Shown piece by piece: positions 26,509 to 34,978 of a DNA stretch of 64,000 nt. The DNA is taken from the NCBI GenBank assembly GCA_964622775.1, contig CAZUSO010000002.1, positions 81,366-145,365 on the forward strand, in the 5' to 3' direction. Both the position numbers and the translations under genes were made by a program. Every line of letters starts with the position of its first letter. Position 1 is the stretch's first letter. Below the pieces are notes generated by a model. The model saw only the letters and a list, made by a program, of their open reading frames with translations. It did not search any database and was not told the origin of the DNA. The stretch comes from CAZUSO01 sp964622775 (GTDB lineage: Bacteria; Bacteroidota; Bacteroidia; Chitinophagales; Chitinophagaceae).

Positions 26509-29500
26509 TTATGGGATGATTGATTGAAAACTTAATGTACTGTCCATGTCGGCTGTTTTCTTTCCGGAATCAGCGGCAGAAGGTTCTTTTTTCAGTTCCT
26601 GAGAAACAGGTTTGGCAGATCGGGATTTATCCCTCGCTTCAAAAAGCCCGAAGATATTATTAAATGACTTCCGATACATCAAACCTAAGCCCTGCCGGCC
26701 AATATTTTCCTGAAAAATCGGATCATAATTACTGTTGCGGAACACATTCAGTCGAATGCGCCCGTCATCCGTGAGCAGATATTGCACCCGGAAATCACCC
26801 GCCAGATTGGTGGTGAGCTGATCGCGTGTGGAAGATGCACGCCCCCAGTCATATACGCCGCCCACTTCTACGATCAGGCGATTGTCGAAAAAATTCTTAC
26901 GCAGGTTAATGCCGGCTTCATTACGGTTGATATAGCCGGGTAGCAGCGGATCTTCGGAGTTGTCGAGGTTGTAATTTTTATAGCGTACGCCCACATATAA
27001 ATCACGCATCCCTAAAATTTTATTGGTAAAGTTAGTGATCTGTGATGAAGCAAAACTGGAAACCAGTTCGCTCATATTATTGATAGTTCCGGTAGAGAGG
27101 GACGTGCTGTTGAATCCTTCCGGCGGTAAAAACTGGTCCAGCAAAAGCAGCGAGGCCACCTGGTTCAACAATTCCCGCTCATCCGTATTGATCCGCTGTA
27201 GTTTCTGGTATGCAAATGTGCCTACAGAGCGGGTTTCGGCAAGCTCCAGATTAAAGGAAAACTGCGGAGCCTCTAAAGAGCCCTGTATTTTCATCAGCAC
27301 ATTCACGTCCTGCTTGAGCTGGGCGTCCCGGATTTCATCCTGTCCGATGGCCAAGCGATCAATATCGTTGGAAATCAGATCATACAGACGGGCCTTCACC
27401 TGCGCATCGGCAGTTACGTCCAGCTCGGCATTGGAAATGCGGCCATTCCATTTAATGCTGCTGCCGGAATGAATTTGAAATTGCCTTTTATAATTCAGCA
27501 CCTGCAATTGTTTGAATGCAAAATCATAACGGCCTTCATCTATAATATAGTTTCCATTCAACCGGATATCGCCGGCGGAAGGTATCTCCAGAACCAGGTT
27601 GCCGGTGCCGCGAGCCCAAATCTGATCGCCGGTGGCCGGATCCAGTATAATATAGCACTCCAGGTCAGGTGTGGCGAGCGCATCAATGCGGACATTATAG
27701 CTGCTCGTTACGGCATAACGCCGTTGGTTTTCCGTTGCTTCATTTGATTTGAAATGAATATAATCATAAGCGCCAAGGTCGATGTCGCTGCTAACCGGAA
27801 TGAATAGCCGGGAATTTTTTATCGGAGTTGCCGCAATGGTAATATTCAGGTCGTCAATATACCCGGTAAGCCGCATTTGTACGGCTGCCTTTACATCGCC
27901 GTAAAAATTACCCGTATCGGGCGCCTTCAGTTGTAAAGCCTGAATGCCATTGCTGTTCAAACGGAGATTAAACCGGAAATCGCTCATTTTATGAAATGTA
28001 ACGGAGCCGTTCAGGAAACCCTCGCGGCCGGCTTCATCTTTCACAATCATCGTTCCGATATCTATCTTACTGTCGCTAACCGAAATAGTGCCTTCGTCAA
28101 TTGCATAATCAACCCCGGTAATAACCGGTCTGAACCCGACCTTCCGCACCTTAATCGTTCCGCCCACCAAGGGATCCCGCGCATCGCCGCTTATATAAAT
28201 ATCTCCGCTTGCAGTGCCTTTGATATGATCCAGAACCCCGGCCAGAAAGGGTTCCACGAGATCCAGTTGAGCTTCTTCCAGGCGGAGGACGGCGCTGGAG
28301 CGCTCCTCATCCAGGGCATCAAAGCCTAAGCTTCCTTTTGCCAGCACCCGGGAAGCGCCCAATGTAAGCGATGAGCCATCTTCCAGCGTCAACCGGGATC
28401 GGGCAGGATCGTATGTTCCTCTGGCCTGCAAAACACCTAATTCTTTTTTGCTGAGTCTCAACTGCTGTGCGTTCAAGTCAAAGCGTGCAACAGGATGGTG
28501 CAGCAGAGGCGTGACTTCTATGATACCGCTGACCTGGCCTTCAAGCGGGTAATCGGTTGTTCCGATAAATTCGTTGATAGCTTTCAGCCCGATTTTCTCC
28601 AGCCGGATCACTGCCATATTTGCCTGAGGGCGCCTTAGTGTATTCACACATACCGACTGGCTGTCGGCGCTCAGCACTAAATTTTTTATCCATAAATAAT
28701 CCCGGGCATAAACGGCTTCATTCCCGTCGGCAATTTCCCATCGTTTGTCGCTTAAATAAAATTCTGAAGGCAATAAGCGTACATGAAAGCTGTCGCTGTT
28801 AGCATAAGCTTCGCCATGCAATTCCGCATTGCCGATGCTATTGGCCGATGTGGTAACCATGCTGAATTTTGCGGTATCATGAAGCAGGTGCGCGGTAAGC
28901 GCTCCTGACGAAATAATATTGCTGCCTGCATTGCTGACATCTCCAACCTGTGCCTGAATCTTCAAACCCTGACTGTCGCCGTATCCGTTAAATCCGATTT
29001 GCTGCAGCACATGCTGCTGATAGGAGAGGTGGGGAATATTACCATGCACCTGAAGCCGTTGTTGCCCCACATCCATGCTACCGTTGATTTCCGTTCCGCT
29101 GCCCACCCGCAACCCCGAACTGAACAGGGAAAATAAATCGTCGGAATGAGCAATGCTTACCTGAAACCGGAAATGCTGATTCAGGTTGACCATAGCCGGC
29201 GGATTGGCATATTCGGGAATATAATACGACAAAAACAACTGAAAGGAGCCCGGTAAATCCATGATGGAAAAATCACCGAACAGCTTAGCCTGAAGTCCAT
29301 TCGTTTCCAGACCCAGCTCCTTCTCGCCCGCTGCATTTTGCCGGGAGGTAAGACGGAGGGAATCAATATCCAGCAAGCTGCTGTCCCGGTATATTTTCAA
29401 ACGATACAGCAGTGCCACACCTTTGAAATTATCAATATTGCTTCCGGTAAAATTAAGTTTCACTTCTCCCGATGCACGAATATTTTTTGGACTGAAATGC

Positions 29501-31386
29501 AGTTTGCGGGTATCAATATAATCGACATGAGCGGTGAAATCGAACAGCGGCTCTTCGCCGGAAAAATCCACTTTCCCGTCAAATACCATAGCCAGATTGC
29601 TGTCTGCGGCTTTGAGGTAACCATCGAACTGTCTGCGTTGCAATACACCACGCACATCAATATGCTTATAAGTGTAGCCGTTCACATCAAAGGCTGAGAC
29701 AATACCGGTGATATGTGCATTGGCGGTTTCCCGGTAAAAACCGGAGCCTGCTATATCGAGGTTCATAGCGATATGTCCGATATTGCTTTGCTTTAAAAAT
29801 TGGCCCAATTGAAAATCAGCAGTAATGATGTTTCCCGAATAAGCCGGAGTATCGGTTTCCGGGTTTCTGAGATTGACATCTGCTACTAAAGTTCCCAGAC
29901 CGGTCTTAATATCCGCCGAAACATTAAAGTCGTTATAGTAGCCTTTAAAAACGCCCCGGAAATCTATCGTATCAAGGGAAGAAATATTAAGTCCGTCCTG
30001 GTCGTGTATTTCCGGGAAGTAGGCAAAGATACCGGACACATTAGTCCGGATATGACCATGATCCAGTACAATGAGCGTGGTGTCCATATCTGGCAGACCG
30101 GTCATGCTGAAATCTCCCGAAATGCGTGTCTGACCATCATCAATCAACAGGTCTTCGGCTTTCAGGCTGGCCACTGTGCCTTCCGCATTCCCGTCCATGC
30201 GGGCTATCATACAGCTAAACCGATTCAGTCCGTAAGGGGCGAAATAGATGATATCTTCCATAGCAACCGTACTGTTGCTCAGCCTGGCCGTCATTTTCAC
30301 CTTAGTAATATAATCTTCAAAATCCGGGAATCGGTCATACTGCATGGCATAGTAATTCCGAATGGTGCTGCGATTCGTTTGTAAAAAAAGGTTGCGGCAT
30401 TCCGACAGCTTTGGTGAAACGGTAACATCCGCCTGCATTCTTTTTATGGCAATGCCGCAACGTTCTTTTGCCTGTAGATCATTGACGCGGGCGGTAATCG
30501 TATCGCCGGTAATGCAGAGCTTTTCCGCCTGCAGGTTGATGCCGGTGATATCAATATGCCAGGGATCAAATTCATGCGCTACTGGTTTCGTATCAGGATC
30601 TTCCTGGAAAAACCGGCTGTTTTTCAGGCGCAGTTTTTCAAGATTTATTTGCCAGTTTCCCGGGTTGAACGGTGTGGTGTCCACGATAGGTGCATCCCGT
30701 TTTTTTCGTTGGGAAATATAGCCTTCAGCGCTCTTATAGTCTCTCAGGCCGATAGTTATGCCATCCCCCCCGACAGACCGGATATTGATGGTTTTTTTTT
30801 CATAATCAATATCCCTGGCAGCAAGATCGAACCTGTTCACTTCCGCTATCAGGTCATTGCCTACCCAGGAGTCAACCGAGTGAAAACGCACATGCTGCAA
30901 ACGGATTTTCTTCAGGTTCCAGTGCGGCATTTCGCTCCCTTCGGAGGTGTTTTCTTCAGAGCCGGGGGAAAAGGCGGACAACACAAAATTATAATTCCAG
31001 GTTGCCGAACTATCCTTACGATAGAGGTTGATATAGGCGTCTTTCAATCCGGCAAATGTGAGCTCCGGTTTGTCTTTAAAGAAAAACCAGTCGGTCAGTT
31101 TGATCTGCGCTTCTCCTGCATAAAGTAGCGTGTCCTGCCATTGGTCCGCAATAAAAAGCCCTTCCAGCGCCGCCCGGTTAAAAAAATCAATACGGATGCT
31201 TTTCAGGGACACGGTAGTATTCAGCTTCCCGGAAAGGTAATGCACGACACGTTGTGCCAGGTAGTTTTGCACAGGTTTGAGGTTGATCAGTATCATTCCC
31301 AAAGAAATGATGCCGGCCAGCGTCAGCAGCAGGTTGCGTATATATTTAAATGTTTTTTTCAGACAGATCTTTATTAAAACATACAA
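26509..31386 (-). CDS. TamB-like translocation/assembly module (AsmA-like, DUF490)
   Basis: 1625-residue envelope protein. A single N-terminal membrane anchor (about 15-32, NLLLTLAGIISLGMILI) is followed by a very long beta-rich repetitive region with AsmA/DUF490 character. The conserved C-terminal TamB domain includes DYIHFKS, DIRLNGNYIIDEGRYDF and the FNLELAETRS...YQKLQRIN...ELLNQVASLLLLDQF segment, ending with a beta-barrel-like tail. Family role: bridge for phospholipid transport or outer-membrane protein assembly. The start is TTG 31386. The next Met (31) would remove the anchor, and a stop lies nine codons upstream. The divergent neighbour starts 85 bases away. Confidence 0.88.
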   Translation of the reverse strand: MYVLIKICLKKTFKYIRNLLLTLAGIISLGMILINLKPVQNYLAQRVVHYLSGKLNTTVSLKSIRIDFFNRAALEGLFIADQWQDTLLYAGEAQIKLTDWFFFKDKPELTFAGLKDAYINLYRKDSSATWNYNFVLSAFSPGSEENTSEGSEMPHWNLKKIRLQHVRFHSVDSWVGNDLIAEVNRFDLAARDIDYEKKTINIRSVGGDGITIGLRDYKSAEGYISQRKKRDAPIVDTTPFNPGNWQINLEKLRLKNSRFFQEDPDTKPVAHEFDPWHIDITGINLQAEKLCITGDTITARVNDLQAKERCGIAIKRMQADVTVSPKLSECRNLFLQTNRSTIRNYYAMQYDRFPDFEDYITKVKMTARLSNSTVAMEDIIYFAPYGLNRFSCMIARMDGNAEGTVASLKAEDLLIDDGQTRISGDFSMTGLPDMDTTLIVLDHGHIRTNVSGIFAYFPEIHDQDGLNISSLDTIDFRGVFKGYYNDFNVSADIKTGLGTLVADVNLRNPETDTPAYSGNIITADFQLGQFLKQSNIGHIAMNLDIAGSGFYRETANAHITGIVSAFDVNGYTYKHIDVRGVLQRRQFDGYLKAADSNLAMVFDGKVDFSGEEPLFDFTAHVDYIDTRKLHFSPKNIRASGEVKLNFTGSNIDNFKGVALLYRLKIYRDSSLLDIDSLRLTSRQNAAGEKELGLETNGLQAKLFGDFSIMDLPGSFQLFLSYYIPEYANPPAMVNLNQHFRFQVSIAHSDDLFSLFSSGLRVGSGTEINGSMDVGQQRLQVHGNIPHLSYQQHVLQQIGFNGYGDSQGLKIQAQVGDVSNAGSNIISSGALTAHLLHDTAKFSMVTTSANSIGNAELHGEAYANSDSFHVRLLPSEFYLSDKRWEIADGNEAVYARDYLWIKNLVLSADSQSVCVNTLRRPQANMAVIRLEKIGLKAINEFIGTTDYPLEGQVSGIIEVTPLLHHPVARFDLNAQQLRLSKKELGVLQARGTYDPARSRLTLEDGSSLTLGASRVLAKGSLGFDALDEERSSAVLRLEEAQLDLVEPFLAGVLDHIKGTASGDIYISGDARDPLVGGTIKVRKVGFRPVITGVDYAIDEGTISVSDSKIDIGTMIVKDEAGREGFLNGSVTFHKMSDFRFNLRLNSNGIQALQLKAPDTGNFYGDVKAAVQMRLTGYIDDLNITIAATPIKNSRLFIPVSSDIDLGAYDYIHFKSNEATENQRRYAVTSSYNVRIDALATPDLECYIILDPATGDQIWARGTGNLVLEIPSAGDIRLNGNYIIDEGRYDFAFKQLQVLNYKRQFQIHSGSSIKWNGRISNAELDVTADAQVKARLYDLISNDIDRLAIGQDEIRDAQLKQDVNVLMKIQGSLEAPQFSFNLELAETRSVGTFAYQKLQRINTDERELLNQVASLLLLDQFLPPEGFNSTSLSTGTINNMSELVSSFASSQITNFTNKILGMRDLYVGVRYKNYNLDNSEDPLLPGYINRNEAGINLRKNFFDNRLIVEVGGVYDWGRASSTRDQLTTNLAGDFRVQYLLTDDGRIRLNVFRNSNYDPIFQENIGRQGLGLMYRKSFNNIFGLFEARDKSRSAKPVSQELKKEPSAADSGKKTADMDSTLSFQSIIP

Positions 31387-31457
31387 AAATAATGCTTTGA
31401 TATGGTTTCAAATGTCAAAATAAGCCTCCCGTGTATTTTCGTTCTGATGTTATCATT

Positions 31458-31465
31458 TATATTTG
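31458..31465 (+). promoter_or_regulatory. Putative -7 box (TATATTTG) six bases before ATG 31472
   Basis: Matches TAnnTTTG. Its closeness to the start codon implies a leaderless or nearly leaderless transcript. Confidence 0.4.
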
Positions 31466-31471
31466 CCGACT

Positions 31472-32014
31472 ATGACAATTATAGAAACACTGCTTGAAAT
31501 AGCGAAATACACGATTCCCGCCATTGTAGTGCTGGTGGCCACTTATTTGGTCGTGAAAAAATTCTTAGTGACCGAGATACAAAGGAAGCAGCTGGCGATC
31601 TTTCAGGAGGGCTTAGATACCACGCTGCGACTGCGCTTGCAGGCATACGAGCGGCTGACCTTATTCATTGAACGCATTCATCCGCGCCAGTTGATTCCCG
31701 GTGTTTATCAAACGGGGATGAAAGTTCGCGAGTTGCAATTTGCCCTGGTACAAACCATCCGTACCGAATTTGAGCACAATCTTTCCCAGCAGATCTATGT
31801 TTCGAAAGAGGTATGGAAAACCGTTGCCGGCGTTATGGAGCAGGAACTGGCTATGATCAATAACATTGCCTCCCAGTTGAATGGCGATGCAGCGGCGCGG
31901 GAGTTGCATCAGCGCATTATCGAATATGTGCTCCAGTCGGAGGATACCCCTAATGAAATTGCCATTGACATGATCAATAATGAAGCCAAATATGTATTGG
32001 CACAAAAGGCATAG
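31472..32014 (+). CDS. Small membrane-anchored protein, Bacteroidota DUF7935-like
   Basis: 180 residues: one N-terminal transmembrane helix (TIPAIVVLVATYLVVKKFL, about 14-32) followed by a soluble helical domain (RLRLQAYERLTLFIERIHPRQLI... EVWKTVAGVMEQELAMINNIA). The same pattern is found in uncharacterised Bacteroidota proteins with AYERL.LF.ERI signatures. Function unknown. The start is ATG 31472; a TTG three codons upstream overlaps the -7 box. It is divergent from the TamB-like gene. Confidence 0.7.
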   Translation: MTIIETLLEIAKYTIPAIVVLVATYLVVKKFLVTEIQRKQLAIFQEGLDTTLRLRLQAYERLTLFIERIHPRQLIPGVYQTGMKVRELQFALVQTIRTEFEHNLSQQIYVSKEVWKTVAGVMEQELAMINNIASQLNGDAAARELHQRIIEYVLQSEDTPNEIAIDMINNEAKYVLAQKA

Positions 32015-32159
32015 AGTTGATGGCATGTTGATTCATATTAGTTCAGCTTGTAAACATTGTGAGTTTTTAAAAGGTTTCTCCTTTATTTATTATTTATGAG
32101 AAATGACACGGGGTTAATACACTGCCGTCCGAACCGATATCTTCAGGACAGCGTCAGGG

Positions 32160-32305
32160 CGATGATGTAAGATGCGGCGCCATTGCAAACGCAATCGGAG
32201 ATTTCTCCATGCAGCAATTTCAAATTGCTTTGGTCGTGACGGTCACTGAGGAGCATGGAGAATCGAAAATGGAGCATTTTCAGTTAGCCCTCAGCTAATT
32301 GGAAG
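32160..32305 (-). repeat. Modular intergenic repeat, copy R6 (gap 32015-32318)
   Basis: No gene is visible in this 304-base gap. Read on the minus strand, 32215-32180 gives gcatggagaaatctccgattgcgtttgcaatggcg. This matches gcatgaagtgatctccgattgcgtttgggataacg of copy R1 (5052-5086). It also contains a short palindrome, gcaatttcaaattgc (32215-32229). Confidence 0.5.
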
Positions 32306-32318
32306 GTTATTCGGGCGT

Positions 32319-33038
32319 TTATTCGCTGTCGTCAACCGGTTCAGCTGCACCTTTATGCTTTTTCTTTTTTACATAACCCAATACATAGGAATAACCTACA
32401 CAGATTCTCAGCGTATGCAGCGCATCTTCCCGGTCGTAAATCCAGTTGGCTTCCAGATTAAATTCATTTCTTTTCTTATAAACATAGCTGATACCTCCTC
32501 CACTTTTTTGCGTGGGATAACGCAGGATACCTTCGTCGCGATCGAGGTAAAATTCCGTAAAAAGGTAAAGATCCGTTTTTTTGTTATATTGATAATCCAA
32601 TTCCAGCGTATTCCGGAAGGTATATTCCACAGGATTGGCAACAAGGTATTCCCGGTTAAGGTACTCAAACTGCTGTTGCAGCATCGGGCGGTATTTTATC
32701 TTCCATTTTTTGTTGAAGTCATAATCGAAGGTCAGGGCATATCTTATTTCACTGTTATCCTTCCTGTAATTGGTTTCGAAACGGTATTCCACTTCGGCTT
32801 TTAACCAGGAATAAGGCTTGTAATTTATCTCTCCTGCGGGCACGGCTTTGTCGAACCGGAGTGCATTGTCAAAGCTTTGCAGAAAATACTTTGCCGTGAT
32901 GCGCCATTTTTTATTGATATTGTATTTAAGCGCAATCTGCTGCCGCAGTTCCATATCATTATCCTGTGCCTGCACAGCAGTGTACGACAGGCAGCAGGCC
33001 ATGATAATTATTAAAAATAATTTCCGTAAACTAATCAT
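32319..33038 (-). CDS. DUF2490-like outer-membrane beta-barrel protein
   Basis: About 239 residues: signal peptide (hydrophobic core LFLIIIMACCLSYTAVQAQ), then alternating strands with aromatic residues (WRITAKYFLQSFDNA, WLKAEVEYRFETNYR, TFRNTLELDYQYNKKTDLYLFTEFYLDR...) typical of DUF2490 barrels. The lysine-rich tail GYVKKKKHKGAAEPVDDSE is unusual. The start is ATG 33038, embedded in a GAT repeat that also encodes the Asp tail of the preceding gene (8-base overlap), so translation is probably coupled. It is the last gene of the CotH-VTC operon. A role as its outer-membrane component is inference. Confidence 0.75.
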   Translation of the reverse strand: MISLRKLFLIIIMACCLSYTAVQAQDNDMELRQQIALKYNINKKWRITAKYFLQSFDNALRFDKAVPAGEINYKPYSWLKAEVEYRFETNYRKDNSEIRYALTFDYDFNKKWKIKYRPMLQQQFEYLNREYLVANPVEYTFRNTLELDYQYNKKTDLYLFTEFYLDRDEGILRYPTQKSGGGISYVYKKRNEFNLEANWIYDREDALHTLRICVGYSYVLGYVKKKKHKGAAEPVDDSE

Positions 33039-33741
33039 CATCATCACCAACAGAGCTCTCGGAAGATTCATTTTCTTTACTGTAATAATGCGCAGTGATC
33101 ACGGCGACGTCCTTCAGAAAATCAATGCTGATGATCTCTACCTTATGTATGGGCAGTCCGGTTCGGAATCTAAGGTCATCTAACATTTGTGGTCGCAGGT
33201 TGGGTTTGATCAGATCAATTCTTTCATACACAATCTGCTTTACGTTTTCATGCGTAATGGAAGTACGGTCTAAAAATAGAGCCAACAACAATATAAAGGT
33301 ATTGCATATGATGAGCAGGATATAATGATCATTCACGGTAGCCAATGCATTAATGATTCCCGTAGCCACACAAATAAAAAAGTAGCCCATTTCCTTAACT
33401 GGCACCATCACCGTGCGGTAGCGCATGATGGAAAATATGGCAAAAAGGCCGAAGGCAAATCCGGTTTTTAATTTGGTATCGCTCAGTAAAAAGCAGATCA
33501 GAAAATTGAGGCAGTTAAAGAGAATAAAGGTGAAAAGAAAATCCTTATTGCGGTGCCGGGGGTAATAAATAAAACGCACCAGCAGTACGATGGAAATGAT
33601 ATTTACCAAAAAGCGATAGGACAGCTCATTCACATTAATATCGCCTATCGCCTCGCCAAAAATGTCATCTAACCCTGCGGCAAAGACAGAGACGGGAAGC
33701 ATGGAAAACAGGAACAGAAGGAGGAGGATGTTTTTTTTCAT
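33031..33741 (-). CDS. DUF4956 integral membrane protein
   Basis: 236 residues: possible signal or first helix (ILLLLFLFSMLPVSVFA), then about four transmembrane helices and the family signature MRYRTVMVPVKEMGYFFI (about 105-122), followed by a cytoplasmic-looking domain ending in DDDD. DUF4956 proteins recur next to VTC polyphosphate polymerase genes in diverse bacteria, which is the arrangement here (16-base gap to the VTC gene). Function is uncharacterised; a membrane partner or channel for the polymerase is the natural guess. Confidence 0.85.
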   Translation of the reverse strand: MKKNILLLLFLFSMLPVSVFAAGLDDIFGEAIGDINVNELSYRFLVNIISIVLLVRFIYYPRHRNKDFLFTFILFNCLNFLICFLLSDTKLKTGFAFGLFAIFSIMRYRTVMVPVKEMGYFFICVATGIINALATVNDHYILLIICNTFILLLALFLDRTSITHENVKQIVYERIDLIKPNLRPQMLDDLRFRTGLPIHKVEIISIDFLKDVAVITAHYYSKENESSESSVGDDDD

Positions 33742-33757
33742 ATTTGTTGCAAGTAAA

Positions 33758-34537
33758 TCAGGCGGTTATTTGTAATGATTGTATTTTATCAATTTTATGT
33801 AAAAGACTTTTGAATGCATTTTGTTTGATGGCGTCATTGGTCAGTATCAGCCCTAATACGTATTTGCTGATATTGGAAGGGTAGAAGTGCATTTGCTTGA
33901 GCAGTTGCACTATCGGACTTAAAATATACGCTTTTGATTGCTTCACCTCAATGACGGCGATGTCGTTTACCGGAATCATCTCGCTGCTTTCGTCCGATGC
34001 AAAACACAGGCCGAAATCTATAGTACACCTTTCCGTACGCCGGTTATTTACTAAGGTGATCCTGCTAAAACGGTTGTGCAGCGCCACTTTCAGTTCCTGG
34101 AGGGGATGTTTGCTGTATTGCTCCCGGATTTTTTTATAGCAGGCGTCGTTCATTTCAAATGGCGCTCCCTGAATGAGTTGCCGGTATTTATCCGTCCGGT
34201 ACCCTTTGCTTTTTCGTTTAATCTCAAAGAAAGTAAGCTTACTTTCTTTGTATTCCCGGCAACGTACTTTTACTCTGTTGACTAATCCGTTATGATGATC
34301 TTTGTAGAATTGATAGTCACAGGTATCGTAATAAATCGTATTGTAATTAAAGTTACGACAGCCGTCAATCTCCAGAACGGTATAATCTTTCTTCATGCGC
34401 TCTAATACATCCGGAAGGCGATTGAGGGGTATGATATATTTTCTGTCAACTCTGTTGAGCAACTGCACACTATCCATTTCCCCCAGGCTGATAACAGAAA
34501 ACTCCTGTAGAGTTTCATTAAAACAATTTTTCTTCAT
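33758..34537 (-). CDS. VTC-domain polyphosphate polymerase-like protein
   Basis: 259-residue triphosphate-tunnel-fold protein of the VTC family (eukaryotic Vtc4 makes polyphosphate from ATP). Tunnel residues are all present: DRKY (31-34), the basic RVKVR strand (88-92), EIK (105-107), EVK (197-199) and SKY (224-226). This suggests an active enzyme. No signal peptide or membrane helix is seen, so it is cytoplasmic and probably docked to the DUF4956 membrane protein encoded 16 bases downstream. The upstream lipoprotein stop is 4 bases from its ATG. The substrate and product here are inferred, not shown. Confidence 0.87.
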   Translation of the reverse strand: MKKNCFNETLQEFSVISLGEMDSVQLLNRVDRKYIIPLNRLPDVLERMKKDYTVLEIDGCRNFNYNTIYYDTCDYQFYKDHHNGLVNRVKVRCREYKESKLTFFEIKRKSKGYRTDKYRQLIQGAPFEMNDACYKKIREQYSKHPLQELKVALHNRFSRITLVNNRRTERCTIDFGLCFASDESSEMIPVNDIAVIEVKQSKAYILSPIVQLLKQMHFYPSNISKYVLGLILTNDAIKQNAFKSLLHKIDKIQSLQITA

Positions 34538-34541
34538 CCTG

Positions 34542-34946
34542 TTATAAATTAATATGAAAATCGGGCATCACCAACCGTTGTTTTTTTTCGGTGATGCGGG
34601 CATTTTGCAAGATCGGCATCATATCGTTAAGACAACTGTCGCATTGCGTATAAACCCATAACTGGTAGTTTCCTTTTCTTAAAAACGGAAACTCATAGGA
34701 GCCGTCATAGCGTGTGCGGACATCATCCAGTAATTCTGAGCTGCCCTCAACACTGATGTAAACTCTTACTTCGCCCATATAACCCTCTGCCTTCAGATTG
34801 CCCTGCTTATCATAATCGTGTCCATATACTTTGCCTGAAATGCTTGCGAGCCCTCCCTCGCCTGCCTGCTTGGTGCAGGAAATAAAAAAGGTAAAACATA
34901 ACAGGACAGGCAAGTACCGGTATGTTTTAGTTAAAAGAAATAGCAT
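34542..34946 (-). CDS. Small lipoprotein with CNA-B/carboxypeptidase-regulatory-like fold
   Basis: 134 residues: lipoprotein signal with lipobox FISC (Cys24), then a single beta-sandwich-like domain (ASISGKVYGHDYD..., VRVYISVEGSS, TRYDGSYEFPFLRKGNYQLWVYTQC) with a CxxC (QCDSCLND). It resembles the carboxypeptidase-like regulatory/transthyretin-type domains. It sits between the CotH gene (32-base gap) and the VTC gene (4-base gap), so it belongs to that operon. Function unknown; perhaps a substrate or adaptor. Confidence 0.7.
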   Translation of the reverse strand: MLFLLTKTYRYLPVLLCFTFFISCTKQAGEGGLASISGKVYGHDYDKQGNLKAEGYMGEVRVYISVEGSSELLDDVRTRYDGSYEFPFLRKGNYQLWVYTQCDSCLNDMMPILQNARITEKKQRLVMPDFHINL

Positions 34947-34978
34947 AGTCTGATATTGTTTCGCTTGATGTGTTGTTA

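Noticed and set aside
30556..31128. 190-codon plus-strand open frame opposite the TamB-like gene
   Set aside because: It is antisense to a well-supported coding sequence, has no recognisable domain and has the composition of a shadow frame.
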